DNA of 64,000 nt from Roseburia lenta (GTDB lineage Bacteria; Bacillota; Clostridia; Lachnospirales; Lachnospiraceae): positions 1 to 64,000 of the forward strand of contig NZ_JACOPG010000004.1 in the NCBI RefSeq assembly GCF_014287435.1, in the 5' to 3' direction. The notes beneath the pieces are model-generated. The model worked only from the letters and a program-made list of their open reading frames with translations. It made no database searches and was not told where the DNA came from. Shown here piece after piece: positions 24,852-32,733 of the stretch. How positions within the stretch are numbered: position 1 is the first letter of the stretch; the number at the start of each line of letters is the position of its first letter. The translations under genes were made by a program, and so were the position numbers.

Positions 24852-25658
24852 ATGAAATATTATGGCGGATGTGATTCCGGATCAACTTATACAAAATGTG
24901 TCATCATCGATGAGACAGGAAAGATGGTAGCAGATGTAACACTACGCAGCCGTATCAATGCGGTACTTTCCTGTGAAGAATCCATTGAAAAGGCAGTTGC
25001 CCAGGTGCCGGACTTAAAGTCAGCAGATGATCTGGCTTATCTGGTAGGTACCGGATACGGACGTAACAAGGTACCTTCCGCAGACGAGAATATCTCAGAA
25101 ATCTCCTGTCATGCCATGGGCGTGCATGTAGCAGACCCAAATGTCAAGGCAATCATCGATATCGGCGGACAGGATGTCAAGGGTATTGCCATTGATGCTG
25201 ACGGAACCGTTTTAAACTTTGCCATGAATGACAAGTGTGCAGCCGGAACCGGACGTTTCTTTGAGGCAATGGCAAAGGCATTTGAAATGGATCTGTCTGA
25301 GTTTTCCAAGTTATCTTTGAAGGCAAAGAATGTGATCCCGATCACGGCACAGTGTACCGTATTTGCAGAGTCAGAGGTTATCTCTTTGGTAGGAGAGGGC
25401 AAGCCGATGGATGAGATCGCAGCAGGTATCGAGTTATCCGTTGCAAAGCGCTGCTTCGTTATGTCAAAGAAGGCAGGTGCTGTAGATTCCATCACTTTGA
25501 CCGGTGGATGTGCCAAGAACGACGGCTTGAAGGAAGCCATCGAAAAGGTATTGAATTTGAAAGTCATCGATCTTCCGATCGACCCACAGTTGATGGGAGC
25601 ACTTGGGGCGGCAGAGTTTGCACGTCAAAAGGGAATGGCTAAGGAAGGAGCGGTTTAA
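24852..25658 (+). CDS. HgdC/BadF-type activator ATPase with [4Fe-4S] cluster
   Basis: The 268-residue ASKHA ATPase starts GCDSGSTYTKCVIIDE (phosphate 1) and has IDIGGQDVKGIAID (phosphate 2) and ITLTGGCAKNDGLKEAIE (adenosine motif). The cluster cysteines at the dimer interface are in NDKCAAGTGRF and ITAQCTVFAESEVISL. Such archerase proteins drive an electron to very low potential by ATP hydrolysis and hand it to the dehydratase/reductase dimer. All residues expected for activity are present. It lies 13 bases after the larger subunit, behind AAAGGAGG. Confidence 0.93.
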   Translation: MKYYGGCDSGSTYTKCVIIDETGKMVADVTLRSRINAVLSCEESIEKAVAQVPDLKSADDLAYLVGTGYGRNKVPSADENISEISCHAMGVHVADPNVKAIIDIGGQDVKGIAIDADGTVLNFAMNDKCAAGTGRFFEAMAKAFEMDLSEFSKLSLKAKNVIPITAQCTVFAESEVISLVGEGKPMDEIAAGIELSVAKRCFVMSKKAGAVDSITLTGGCAKNDGLKEAIEKVLNLKVIDLPIDPQLMGALGAAEFARQKGMAKEGAV

Positions 25659-25659
25659 T

Positions 25660-25827
25660 ATGGCAACATTTCTTCATGTACTTTTGATCATTGCAATCGT
25701 TTTGGTTTGCCTCTTTGTTTTGAGTTTTATCGTATATTTCTTCAACTTGGATATGAAACTTACGGCAGCGATCGAACCGTTGATGTTAAAGCATTACGAT
25801 AAGATAGAAAGAGACACACATCTATGA
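25660..25827 (+). CDS. 55-residue single-span membrane protein
   Basis: The peptide starts MATFLHVLLIIAIVLVCLFV and has one hydrophobic helix (about residues 5-29), then a short cytoplasmic tail with FNLDMKLTAAIEPLMLKHYDKIE. AAGGAGCGG precedes the ATG. It begins one base after the activator stop and overlaps the next gene by four bases. This coupling within the cluster argues that it is a true gene. I do not recognise a family. It may tether the complex to the membrane. Confidence 0.7.
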   Translation: MATFLHVLLIIAIVLVCLFVLSFIVYFFNLDMKLTAAIEPLMLKHYDKIERDTHL

Positions 25828-26564
25828 GACTTTATGATGAGATTATCAATGACATTCTGACTGACCTTTCAGGTCAGGATGTCGTGAAACTTCCGGTCGG
25901 TGACGCTGCAGATCCGATCAGCAGAGACTGGCAGGATGCCGGAAAAGCAATGATGATCTTACAGGCAGATATGGCATATGAACTGGGCGGGCATAATCTT
26001 CCTGCCGTGGGCAATACCTTAGTGACGACGGAGACAGATCTGGTAGGAGAGGATGAGATCATCCTCATAGGAAAAGATCTGCCACAGATCACAGAGGACA
26101 CCCCATATGCAAGGATCGCCCTGGTACGTGTTGCCGAGGATAGTATTGGAACGGGAGACAAGTTATACAATACCATCCAGAACATCGGCTACTTCCGTTA
26201 CCACATCTACCCTAAGGGCTTTATGCTTCGCGTTTCATCTTCCAATGACAGGGAGAGCGTGCGCGTGGCGGCAGATGCACTGGAACAGGGGCTGAATTTT
26301 ACGGCGATCGGTAATGCCATGCAAAAGGCACTCCACCTGCACAAGGAAGTCGAGGCAGTAAAGATCATCTTTATCACAGATCCGGGTGCTGATTACGCCG
26401 GTCTGCAGGAAGGGCTCAAAAAGACCAAGCAGATCACGGCGACCATCGATCATATGCTAAAAGATGTCAATATGGATTGTGGTTCCTGTGGCTTACAGGA
26501 GATCTGCGACGAGGTCGAGGGTCTGCGGGAAATGCATTTTGGCATGAGTGAAGAACATACATAA
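25824..26564 (+). CDS. Stand-alone acetyl-CoA-synthase A2-domain-like protein with C-terminal CxxC
   Basis: The 246-residue protein has a stretch (about 110-200: YNTIQNIGYFRYHIYPKGFM, LRVSSSNDRESVRVAADALEQGLNFTAIGNAMQKAL, HKEVEAVKIIFIT) that I align by eye with the A2 domain of AcsB/CdhC. It ends with DCGSCGLQEICDEVEG, a CxxCxxxxxC that could bind metal or Fe-S. The CO-binding A-cluster region of acetyl-CoA synthase is missing. Its start overlaps the small membrane gene by four bases. With CooC- and HypA-like chaperones in the same run it is a further link to nickel or corrinoid chemistry. Similarity is remote, so function is open. Confidence 0.6.
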   Translation: MRLYDEIINDILTDLSGQDVVKLPVGDAADPISRDWQDAGKAMMILQADMAYELGGHNLPAVGNTLVTTETDLVGEDEIILIGKDLPQITEDTPYARIALVRVAEDSIGTGDKLYNTIQNIGYFRYHIYPKGFMLRVSSSNDRESVRVAADALEQGLNFTAIGNAMQKALHLHKEVEAVKIIFITDPGADYAGLQEGLKKTKQITATIDHMLKDVNMDCGSCGLQEICDEVEGLREMHFGMSEEHT

Positions 26565-26585
26565 GTAATTACAAGAGAATGTTTA

Positions 26586-26600
26586 GCACCGCATCGGTGC
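26586..26600 (+). other. Intercistronic hairpin GCACCG-CAT-CGGTGC
   Basis: A perfect 6-bp stem with a 3-base loop lies between the A2-like gene and the oxidoreductase gene. It has no T-run, so it is more likely an RNA-processing or stability element than a terminator. Confidence 0.45.
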
Positions 26601-26647
26601 AGACAATAGAAACAAGTAATAAGAAATGAGAAAAGGAGAGTATAGAC

Positions 26648-29527
26648 ATGGACATGAATAAGTACAATGAGTGGCCTGCGAATCACAAAGGCGACAAGAA
26701 TCCAAGTCCAAAGATCATCGCTTTAGGAAAGCGAATCACAGATGTTGCCGGTCATATGATCGGTGGCGTTACCGCAGAGGATCCGGAATACTGGGGACTC
26801 GCAGAGATCATTACAGAGGAAATGGCAGAGGTAGGTCTTACCATGAAAAGACGTGTGCATTACACGTTTGATCAACTCTGTGAAATGAACAAAGACAAGG
26901 TAGCAGAAAAAGGGAAAGAAGGCTTTCAGAAGTTATTGGATGAAATGTCTTATATCGGACTTTTGGAGTATGATTACGGCTATCATTATGACCACAATGG
27001 CCGTACAGCACCACAGTCAGAAAGACGCTACACACTTCCGATGTTTGTACCTGGTTCTGCTGAACTTTTCAACATGGAAGAAATCCCGGGGGATGTCAAG
27101 GGCAATCCTAGATTGGAACAGCACCCGGATGTTGCTTCTTTCTTCGAGCGTATGACTTATATCCCATTGGATGGTATTACACAGATGGTACCTCCTGGTG
27201 GTGCAGGTGTCGGCATGCACGTTATCCCGGTAGAGAAAGCAATCTCTATGGAAAATGAGGCCATCGACATCGAGAAATTATCTTACTGGCTGTCTAAATA
27301 CGAAGGCAAGATCGGTGTAGGACGTTGTTCCTGCCGTGCTTCCCGTAAGGCGATCGGTGAAGGTGTTGCAGATGATGATTACGGCTGGTGTATCGGCGTC
27401 GGCGATTTCGCAGATTACTGCCGTGAGACCGGTAAGGGTCATGACATCACAAAAGAAGAAGCACTTGAGATCTTACAACGTGCTGAGGACAATGGTTTCG
27501 TACATCAGATCACCAATATCGATGGCGAGAACAAGATCTTTGGTATCTGTAACTGTAACGTAAATATCTGTAATGCACTCCGTACATCACAGTTATTCAA
27601 TACACCAAATATGTCACGTTCCGCTTATGTGGCACACGTAGACAAGGACAAGTGTGTGGCTTGTGGACGCTGCGTAGAGTATTGCCCGGCAGGTGCAACC
27701 AGACTGGGACAGAAACTCTGCAAGGCAGACGGAACCGAAGTGACCTATCCAAAGCAGTTGCTTCCGGATAAGGTAAAATGGGGCAAGGAATACTATGACC
27801 CGGATTACAGAGACAACAACCGTATCAATTCCCACAAGACCGGTACTGCTCCATGTAAGACAGCATGTCCTGCACATATCGCGGTACAGGGATACTTAAA
27901 GAAGGCAGCACAGGGTGAGTACACAGAGGCTCTGGCACTGATCAAAAAGCAGAATCCATTCCCGGCTGTCTGCGGACGTATCTGTAACAGACGTTGTGAG
28001 GATGCTTGTACCAGAGGAACCATTGACGAACCGATCGCTATCGATGCAGTAAAGCGTTTCATCGCAGAGCGCGATCTGCATGCAGATACCAGATACGTTC
28101 CTCCAATCGTTGTTCCAGCCAGCATCCACAAGAACGGATGGGAAGAAAAGATCGCTATCATCGGTGGTGGACCAGCCGGACTTTCCTGCGCATTCTACTT
28201 GGCAGAGAGAGGCTACAAGCCAACCGTATTTGAGAAGAACGAGAATGCCGGCGGTATGCTTCGCTATGGTATTCCATCTTACAAGTTGGAAAAAGACGTC
28301 ATCGAGGCTGAGATCGACATCATGCGCGAGATGGGCGTTGAGATCAAGACCGGCGTAGAAGTTGGTAAGGATATCTCCTTAGACGAACTTCGTGCACAGG
28401 GATACAAGGCATTCTATATTGCTATCGGATGCTCTGCAGGCCGTCGTCCTGGTGTACCGGGGGATGATGCAGAAGGCACCTTTACAGCCATTGATTACCT
28501 GAAGAATGCAAACTGCGGTGGTGCAGACTACAATGGCAGGGTTGTTGTTGTCGGCGGTGGTAATGTTGCTATCGATGCAGCTCGTGTCAGCGCAAGAAAC
28601 GGTGCTTCAGAAGTTACACAGCTTTGCTTGGAGTCAGAGAAGGAAATGCCTGCATCTGATGAAGAAGTAAGAGAAGCAGGTGAAGATGGTGTTACCATCA
28701 AGTGTGGATGGGGACCAAAGGAAGTTCTCGTTACAGACGGAAAGGTATCCGGCATCATCTTCAAGAAGTGCGTATCTGTATTTGAAGAAGTAGACGGACG
28801 CAAGAAATTTGCTCCAAAATATGACGAAAGCGAGACCATCACGATCGACTGTGACCGCGTGATCTTTGCCGTAGGACAGCAGTCTGTATGGGGCGATCTC
28901 TTAAAGAGCGAAGATGTAGAATTCAGAGGACCGGCTCTGGTAGCAGACGGACTTACCTATCAGGTGCAGGGTGCACCGGATCTCTTTATCGGTGGTGATG
29001 TCATGACAGGACCGAAGTTCGCAATCGATGCGATCGCAGCAGGTCACTGGGCATCTGAATCCTTACATAGATATGTGCAGAATGGTCATATGACCATCGG
29101 ACGTAACAAGTGGGAATTCATCGAACTCAACAAGGATGATATCTTAGTAGAGAGTTACGACAATTCTTCCCGTCAGTCAGAAGGATTTGACGAGACACTT
29201 GGCAACAAGTCCTTCAAGGATGCGCATATCGCACTTACCGAGGAACAGGTCAAGATCGAGACTTCCCGTTGCTTAGGCTGTGGTGCTACGATCGTAGATG
29301 CCAACAAGTGTATCGGTTGTGGTGTATGTACGACCAAGTGTGCATTTGATGCTATCACACTCCACAGAGATCACCCAGAGTGCTCAACCATGGTGACAGC
29401 AGAAGACAAGTTCAAGGCTATCATTCCTTATGAGTTGAAGCGTGCCGTTAAGATTGTCTTTGCACCAAAGACAGCAGAGGAAAAGGCTGCAATCAAGGCG
29501 CATAAAGAGGCAATGCAGAACAAATAA
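26648..29527 (+). CDS. 959-residue Fe-S/FAD oxidoreductase (GltD-like with extra Fe-S domains)
   Basis: The N-terminal third (1-330) has clustered cysteines (GRCSCRASRKAIGEG near 227, GWCIGVGDFADYC near 248, GICNCNVNICNALR near 300). A [4Fe-4S] ferredoxin motif follows (CVACGRCVEYCP near 336), then a DPYD/GltD-type Fe-S domain (CKTACPAHIAVQGY to VCGRICNRRCEDACTR, 402-460). The FAD fold (IAIIGGGPAGLSCAFYLAERGY, near 500) and NAD(P)H fold (VVVVGGGNVAIDAAR, near 630) come next, and a C-terminal ferredoxin (CLGCGATIVDANKCIGCGVCTTKC, near 876). It should carry electrons from NAD(P)H through many clusters, probably to the activator ATPase. Possible electron bifurcation is speculation. AAGGAGAG precedes the ATG. 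Confidence 0.88.
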   Translation: MDMNKYNEWPANHKGDKNPSPKIIALGKRITDVAGHMIGGVTAEDPEYWGLAEIITEEMAEVGLTMKRRVHYTFDQLCEMNKDKVAEKGKEGFQKLLDEMSYIGLLEYDYGYHYDHNGRTAPQSERRYTLPMFVPGSAELFNMEEIPGDVKGNPRLEQHPDVASFFERMTYIPLDGITQMVPPGGAGVGMHVIPVEKAISMENEAIDIEKLSYWLSKYEGKIGVGRCSCRASRKAIGEGVADDDYGWCIGVGDFADYCRETGKGHDITKEEALEILQRAEDNGFVHQITNIDGENKIFGICNCNVNICNALRTSQLFNTPNMSRSAYVAHVDKDKCVACGRCVEYCPAGATRLGQKLCKADGTEVTYPKQLLPDKVKWGKEYYDPDYRDNNRINSHKTGTAPCKTACPAHIAVQGYLKKAAQGEYTEALALIKKQNPFPAVCGRICNRRCEDACTRGTIDEPIAIDAVKRFIAERDLHADTRYVPPIVVPASIHKNGWEEKIAIIGGGPAGLSCAFYLAERGYKPTVFEKNENAGGMLRYGIPSYKLEKDVIEAEIDIMREMGVEIKTGVEVGKDISLDELRAQGYKAFYIAIGCSAGRRPGVPGDDAEGTFTAIDYLKNANCGGADYNGRVVVVGGGNVAIDAARVSARNGASEVTQLCLESEKEMPASDEEVREAGEDGVTIKCGWGPKEVLVTDGKVSGIIFKKCVSVFEEVDGRKKFAPKYDESETITIDCDRVIFAVGQQSVWGDLLKSEDVEFRGPALVADGLTYQVQGAPDLFIGGDVMTGPKFAIDAIAAGHWASESLHRYVQNGHMTIGRNKWEFIELNKDDILVESYDNSSRQSEGFDETLGNKSFKDAHIALTEEQVKIETSRCLGCGATIVDANKCIGCGVCTTKCAFDAITLHRDHPECSTMVTAEDKFKAIIPYELKRAVKIVFAPKTAEEKAAIKAHKEAMQNK

Positions 29528-29556
29528 TTTTTACCAGAAATAAAAATATGGTGATA

Positions 29557-29600
29557 ATCAGCCGTCTACCTGCGTAAAAGGATGCAAGTAGGCGGCTGAT
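29557..29600 (+). other. Long hairpin before hypA
   Basis: ATCAGCCGTCTACCTGC (29557-29573) pairs with GCAAGTAGGCGGCTGAT (29584-29600) with one mismatch and one wobble. No T-run follows; instead TATACT (possible -10) comes a few bases later. It may attenuate or protect the upstream message, with hypA also having its own weak promoter. Confidence 0.55.
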
Positions 29601-29706
29601 ATGTTATACTGGTACAGCGTCTGCAAGATGCGGATGCCTTACGAGGCAGGCGGGGATGAGAAACTGCGCTTGTCCGGGGAATATGGAGATTAAAGAGGAA
29701 AAGAAC

Positions 29707-30162
29707 ATGCATGAATTAGGAATCGTATTTCATATTGCAAAGAAAGTAGAATCTCTGGCAGTGGAAAACCATGTCAATCATGTTGCCAAGGTTGTCTTAG
29801 AGATCGGAGAAGTATCTACCGTCATTCCGTCCTATCTGGAGGACTGCTGGAAGTGGAAGTGTACCAAGAGTGAGATCTTAAAGGATTGCCAGTTGGAAGT
29901 GGAGATGATCCCGGCAGTTACTTTCTGTGAGGACTGCGAAAAGACTTACGGTACGGTAGAACACGGAAAGATCTGTCCGTACTGCGGAAGTGAGCATACC
30001 TATCTGGTGCAGGGAAATGAACATGCGATCAGGGAGATCGTAGTTTATGATGAGGACTGCGAGGAGAATGCGGATGCAGAGGCCGAAAGCGAGGCATTAG
30101 AGGAAATCGCACACGAGGATAACGGTGCCATGCCGATCGCAGATGAAACAGTAGCAGAGTAA
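29707..30162 (+). CDS. HypA-family nickel metallochaperone with acidic C-terminal tail
   Basis: The 151-residue protein begins MHELGIVFHI, with His2-Glu3 forming the family nickel site. It has the zinc site C74, C77, C90, C93 (FCEDCEKTYGTVEHGKICPYCGSEH). HypA normally works with HypB to load nickel into hydrogenase or urease. No hypB or hydrogenase gene is near; the CooC-like ATPase at 21288 could be the NTPase partner. After residue 115 a tail of about 36 residues is rich in Asp/Glu, longer than in typical HypA and possibly metal-buffering. ATG 29707 follows AGAGGAAAAG; the upstream frame to 29656 is not needed. Confidence 0.87.
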   Translation: MHELGIVFHIAKKVESLAVENHVNHVAKVVLEIGEVSTVIPSYLEDCWKWKCTKSEILKDCQLEVEMIPAVTFCEDCEKTYGTVEHGKICPYCGSEHTYLVQGNEHAIREIVVYDEDCEENADAEAESEALEEIAHEDNGAMPIADETVAE

Positions 30163-30228
30163 AAGGAAGCATAGAAATATCTTCACCTGCTATCCTAAAT
30201 ATGTTATGATAGTCATATCTAAAGAGTT

Positions 30229-30258
30229 TTGACATCAGAATCATTTGAAAAAGATTAT
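30229..30258 (+). promoter_or_regulatory. Possible promoter of the DtxR-type regulator
   Basis: TTGACA (30229-30234) with GATTAT (30253-30258) gives an 18-base spacer. An ATATG...CATAT inverted repeat just upstream (near 30198-30218) could be an operator. No clear terminator separates hypA from this gene. Confidence 0.45.
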
Positions 30259-30304
30259 TTGCTACTCTCAGAGTCAGTCATAGATTTTAGGAGGTTGAAA
30301 TTGT

Positions 30305-30685
30305 ATGCGAACATTTATTAATGAATCAGCTGAGAATTATTTGGAAACCATTTTGATTCTTAGTAAGAGATTACCGGTTGTCCGAGCAGTTGATATTGCA
30401 AATGAACTGGATTTCAAAAAGTCAAGTGTCAGTATTGCAATGAAAAATCTGCGTGAAAAGGAGCAGATTACGGTAACAGATGCAGGATATATTTATCTTA
30501 CAGATGCAGGACGTGAGATTGCAGAGATGATTTACGAACGCCATGAAATGATCTCACAGGGACTCATGGCACTGGGGGTTCCGGAAGAAATTGCTTTGGA
30601 AGATGCCTGTCGTATTGAGCATGTCATTAGCAAGGAGAGTTTTGATGCTGTAAAGAAACTGATTCAGAGTAAACTTCAACTTTAG
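30305..30685 (+). CDS. DtxR/MntR-family metal-dependent regulator
   Basis: The 126-residue protein has the family winged helix (SAENYLETILILSKRLPVVRAVDIANELDFKKSSVSIAMKNLREKEQITVTDAGYIYLTDAGREIAEMIYERHEMI) and a short dimerisation domain (EEIALEDACRIEHVISKESFDAVKKLI) with the E..C.IEH metal-site pattern. The SH3-like third domain is absent, as in MntR-type members. It sits directly downstream of the nickel-chaperone cluster. Control of that cluster by metal level is possible but unproven. AGGAGG is eight bases before the ATG. Confidence 0.88.
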   Translation: MRTFINESAENYLETILILSKRLPVVRAVDIANELDFKKSSVSIAMKNLREKEQITVTDAGYIYLTDAGREIAEMIYERHEMISQGLMALGVPEEIALEDACRIEHVISKESFDAVKKLIQSKLQL

Positions 30686-30800
30686 ATTGTGGTCTTGCAT
30701 CGCTTACGGCGCTAAACTGGGTAAGTTGACGTTGGTTTAGCAGAGAAGTAGAGGCAGAAGATGAGACAGGGGATAAGAACAATCGAAGAAAAAGGCGAAA

Positions 30801-30847
30801 GTCGTCCAGTGCCAACTTCATAATCGTGGCATTGGATGGCTTTTTTT
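30801..30847 (+). terminator. Terminator-type hairpin overlapping the next gene's start
   Basis: GTCGTCCAGTGCCA (30801-30814) pairs over 14 bp (three wobbles) with TGGCATTGGATGGC (30827-30840), followed by seven T. The ATG assigned to the next gene (30836) lies inside the right arm. From 30686 to 30800 there is nothing else recognisable. Confidence 0.7.
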
Positions 30848-31321
30848 GCTTTGCTGGGCATTGGAGACAGCGAAGGGGATGTATATCTTCTGGCGGCTGG
30901 TATTTTTGCCTTTGTTGCAATACTGATGTTTGGCACAGCTGGAACCAAGAAGAAGCGCATCAAAGCCCAGTTGAGGGAAATGGAGGAGGAGGGAAGCCTG
31001 CAAATTCTTTACAATGATTTTTCCTATACGGGAGCAAAATTTTCCAAAAAATATCAGGTGGCATATGGACGTCGGTATCTTTTGGATTTTGCAGCGGCTA
31101 AGGAGGGCTTTCGCATCATGGACTTACAGGAGATTCACAATGTCTTCCGCTGTAATATGGTCGATGGCGAGCCCCAGGAGACGATTTACATAGCATTAGA
31201 AACCGCCGATGGCAGCCGAACGCTGGTGGGAAGTGCCGCTAAGATGACCGAGGAATTCAGCGGTATGATTGCCAATCTGAAACAGATCACACGCTTGAAC
31301 GGAGGTGCGCAATGGCAGTAG
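30836..31321 (+). CDS. Hypothetical protein with N-terminal membrane helix
   Basis: The 161-residue frame has one helix (VYLLAAGIFAFVAILMFGTAG, about 16-36), a basic stop-transfer KKKRIKAQL and then a soluble domain (LQILYNDFSYTGAKFSKKYQVAYGRRYLLDFAAAKEGFRIMDLQEIHNVFRCN, and a strand-rich IYIALETADGSRTLVG). I do not recognise the family. The start is uncertain: no ribosome site is visible and the ATG is buried in a terminator-like hairpin. It overlaps the zinc-ribbon gene by ten bases, so the two are probably coupled. Confidence 0.6.
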   Translation: MAFFALLGIGDSEGDVYLLAAGIFAFVAILMFGTAGTKKKRIKAQLREMEEEGSLQILYNDFSYTGAKFSKKYQVAYGRRYLLDFAAAKEGFRIMDLQEIHNVFRCNMVDGEPQETIYIALETADGSRTLVGSAAKMTEEFSGMIANLKQITRLNGGAQWQ

Positions 31322-31569
31322 TACATGGACAGAAAATGGTATTCAAACGCGAGGGACATGTAGGAAGAGGTATTTGCAAAAACTGTGGACACGATGCATA
31401 TATGACCTTGTGTCGCCACTTAAACCAGGGCACTTTATTTTGGATACCGGTTGTAAATATTGAAAAGGAACGCGGCATTATGTGTGAAAGTTGTGGCTAT
31501 ATCTATCCGATGGACAGGCAGGAGTATAAAGAAGCCAGAGATAAGGTAAAGAAAGGTATTGACAAATAA
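31312..31569 (+). CDS. Small zinc-ribbon protein of unknown function
   Basis: The 85-residue protein has two Cys-pair knuckles, ICKNCGHDAYMTLC and IMCESCGYIYPMDRQEY, that together would bind one zinc ion. A hydrophobic GTLFWIPVVNIEK lies between them. GGAGGTG lies close upstream of the ATG. It overlaps the membrane protein before it. Similar short ribbons with a FWIP-type loop occur beside membrane proteins in Firmicutes, but I cannot name a role. Confidence 0.65.
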   Translation: MAVVHGQKMVFKREGHVGRGICKNCGHDAYMTLCRHLNQGTLFWIPVVNIEKERGIMCESCGYIYPMDRQEYKEARDKVKKGIDK

Positions 31570-31600
31570 AATCCTATCCTTTAAACTACAAATCATAGAA

Positions 31601-31640
31601 AACCTACTATTTGACTAGGAATATAGGAATTGTGAATTTT
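31601..31640 (+). promoter_or_regulatory. Promoter and Rrf2-type operator of cysK
   Basis: TTGACT (31611-31616) and an extended -10 TGTGAATTT (31631-31639) form a promoter. ACTAGGAAT followed by ATAGGA lies across the spacer. The same block occurs across the metY promoter (33207-33222), which suggests one regulator, probably the Rrf2 protein encoded at 32734. Confidence 0.6.
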
Positions 31641-31720
31641 GTGATGAAATGAAACATGTTGATACTTAGTTGCCTGCATCAGCGGATGTGAGCAGACAGG
31701 ATTTGTAGGAGGAAAAGCAA

Positions 31721-32656
31721 ATGGCAGACATTAAGAACAGTGCAGTAGAATTGATCGGTAACACACCTATTTTGAAATTAAATCGTTACACCGAGGCAGT
31801 CGGTGTCAAGGACGCAACCATCCTAGCAAAGTTGGAGTACTTAAACCCGGCGGGTTCTGTGAAGGATCGTGTGGCACTTGCGATGATTCAGGATGCGGAG
31901 AACAAAGGCCTCTTGAAGGAGGGCGCGACCATTATTGAGCCTACTTCCGGGAATACAGGAATTGGACTTGCCGCAGTTGCGACAGCAAGGGGATATCGCA
32001 CCATTATTACCCTTCCGGATACGATGAGTGTAGAGCGTCGTAATCTTTTGAAAGCGTATGGGGCAGAACTTGTTTTGACCGAAGGTGCAAAAGGCATGAA
32101 AGGCGCCATTGAAAAAGCGGAAGCGTTAAAGAACGAGATTGCAGATTCGATTGTGTTAGGACAATTTGTGAACCCGGCAAATCCGGCTGCGCACAAAGCT
32201 ACAACAGGTCCGGAAATATGGAAACAGACAGATGGGGCTGTGGATATCTTCATTGCCGGTGTTGGTACGGGTGGAACGATTTCTGGTGTTGGTGCGTATT
32301 TAAAAGAACAAAATCCTGGCATTCAGGTAATTGCAGTAGAACCGGCGACAAGTGCAGTTCTTTCCACAGGTAAGGCCGGCGCACACAAGATTCAGGGAAT
32401 TGGTGCAGGTTTTATACCAGATACTTTGGATACAAGCATTTATGATGAAATCATTCCAATCGAGAATGAGGATGCATTTACAGAGGGTAAAAAGTTTGCA
32501 GTAACGGAGGGCGTTCTGGTTGGAATCTCTTCCGGCGCAGCACTAAAGGCAGCTACGATTGTGGCGAAGAGAGAAGAAAACAAGGGTAAGAATATCGTTG
32601 TTCTTCTTCCGGATTCCGGTGACAGATATCTGTCTACACCGTTATTCGCAGACTAA
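31721..32656 (+). CDS. cysK: Cysteine synthase A (O-acetylserine sulfhydrylase)
   Basis: The 311-residue PLP enzyme makes cysteine from O-acetylserine and sulfide. PLP lysine K48 is in NPAGSVKDRVA, the substrate loop is EPTSGNTGIGLA, the phosphate cup is GVGTGGTISGVG, and SSGAALKA and LPDSGDRYLST close the fold. Length is normal. It lies just before an Rrf2 regulator gene. In Bacillus and Staphylococcus CysK itself forms the repressing complex with CymR, so this neighbour pair may work the same way. AGGAGG precedes the ATG. Confidence 0.97.
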   Translation: MADIKNSAVELIGNTPILKLNRYTEAVGVKDATILAKLEYLNPAGSVKDRVALAMIQDAENKGLLKEGATIIEPTSGNTGIGLAAVATARGYRTIITLPDTMSVERRNLLKAYGAELVLTEGAKGMKGAIEKAEALKNEIADSIVLGQFVNPANPAAHKATTGPEIWKQTDGAVDIFIAGVGTGGTISGVGAYLKEQNPGIQVIAVEPATSAVLSTGKAGAHKIQGIGAGFIPDTLDTSIYDEIIPIENEDAFTEGKKFAVTEGVLVGISSGAALKAATIVAKREENKGKNIVVLLPDSGDRYLSTPLFAD

Positions 32657-32678
32657 TCGCATCGGTTTGTATGTTGTT

Positions 32679-32702
32679 GTCCTGTCGCACTTGCGGCAGG
32701 AC
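32679..32702 (+). terminator. Hairpin between cysK and the Rrf2 gene
   Basis: GTCCTGTCGC and GCGGCAGGAC form a 10-bp stem with a 4-base loop. The T-run after it is poor (ATTAGATTTATT), so termination would be partial and read-through into the regulator is likely. Confidence 0.55.
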
Positions 32703-32733
32703 ATTAGATTTATTGATAGAAAAAGAGGTTCAT

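Noticed and set aside
30744-30821. Small frame (20 codons from an ATG near 30759) before the terminator at 30801
   Set aside because: It has no ribosome site and its end overlaps the terminator stem; composition is not informative.
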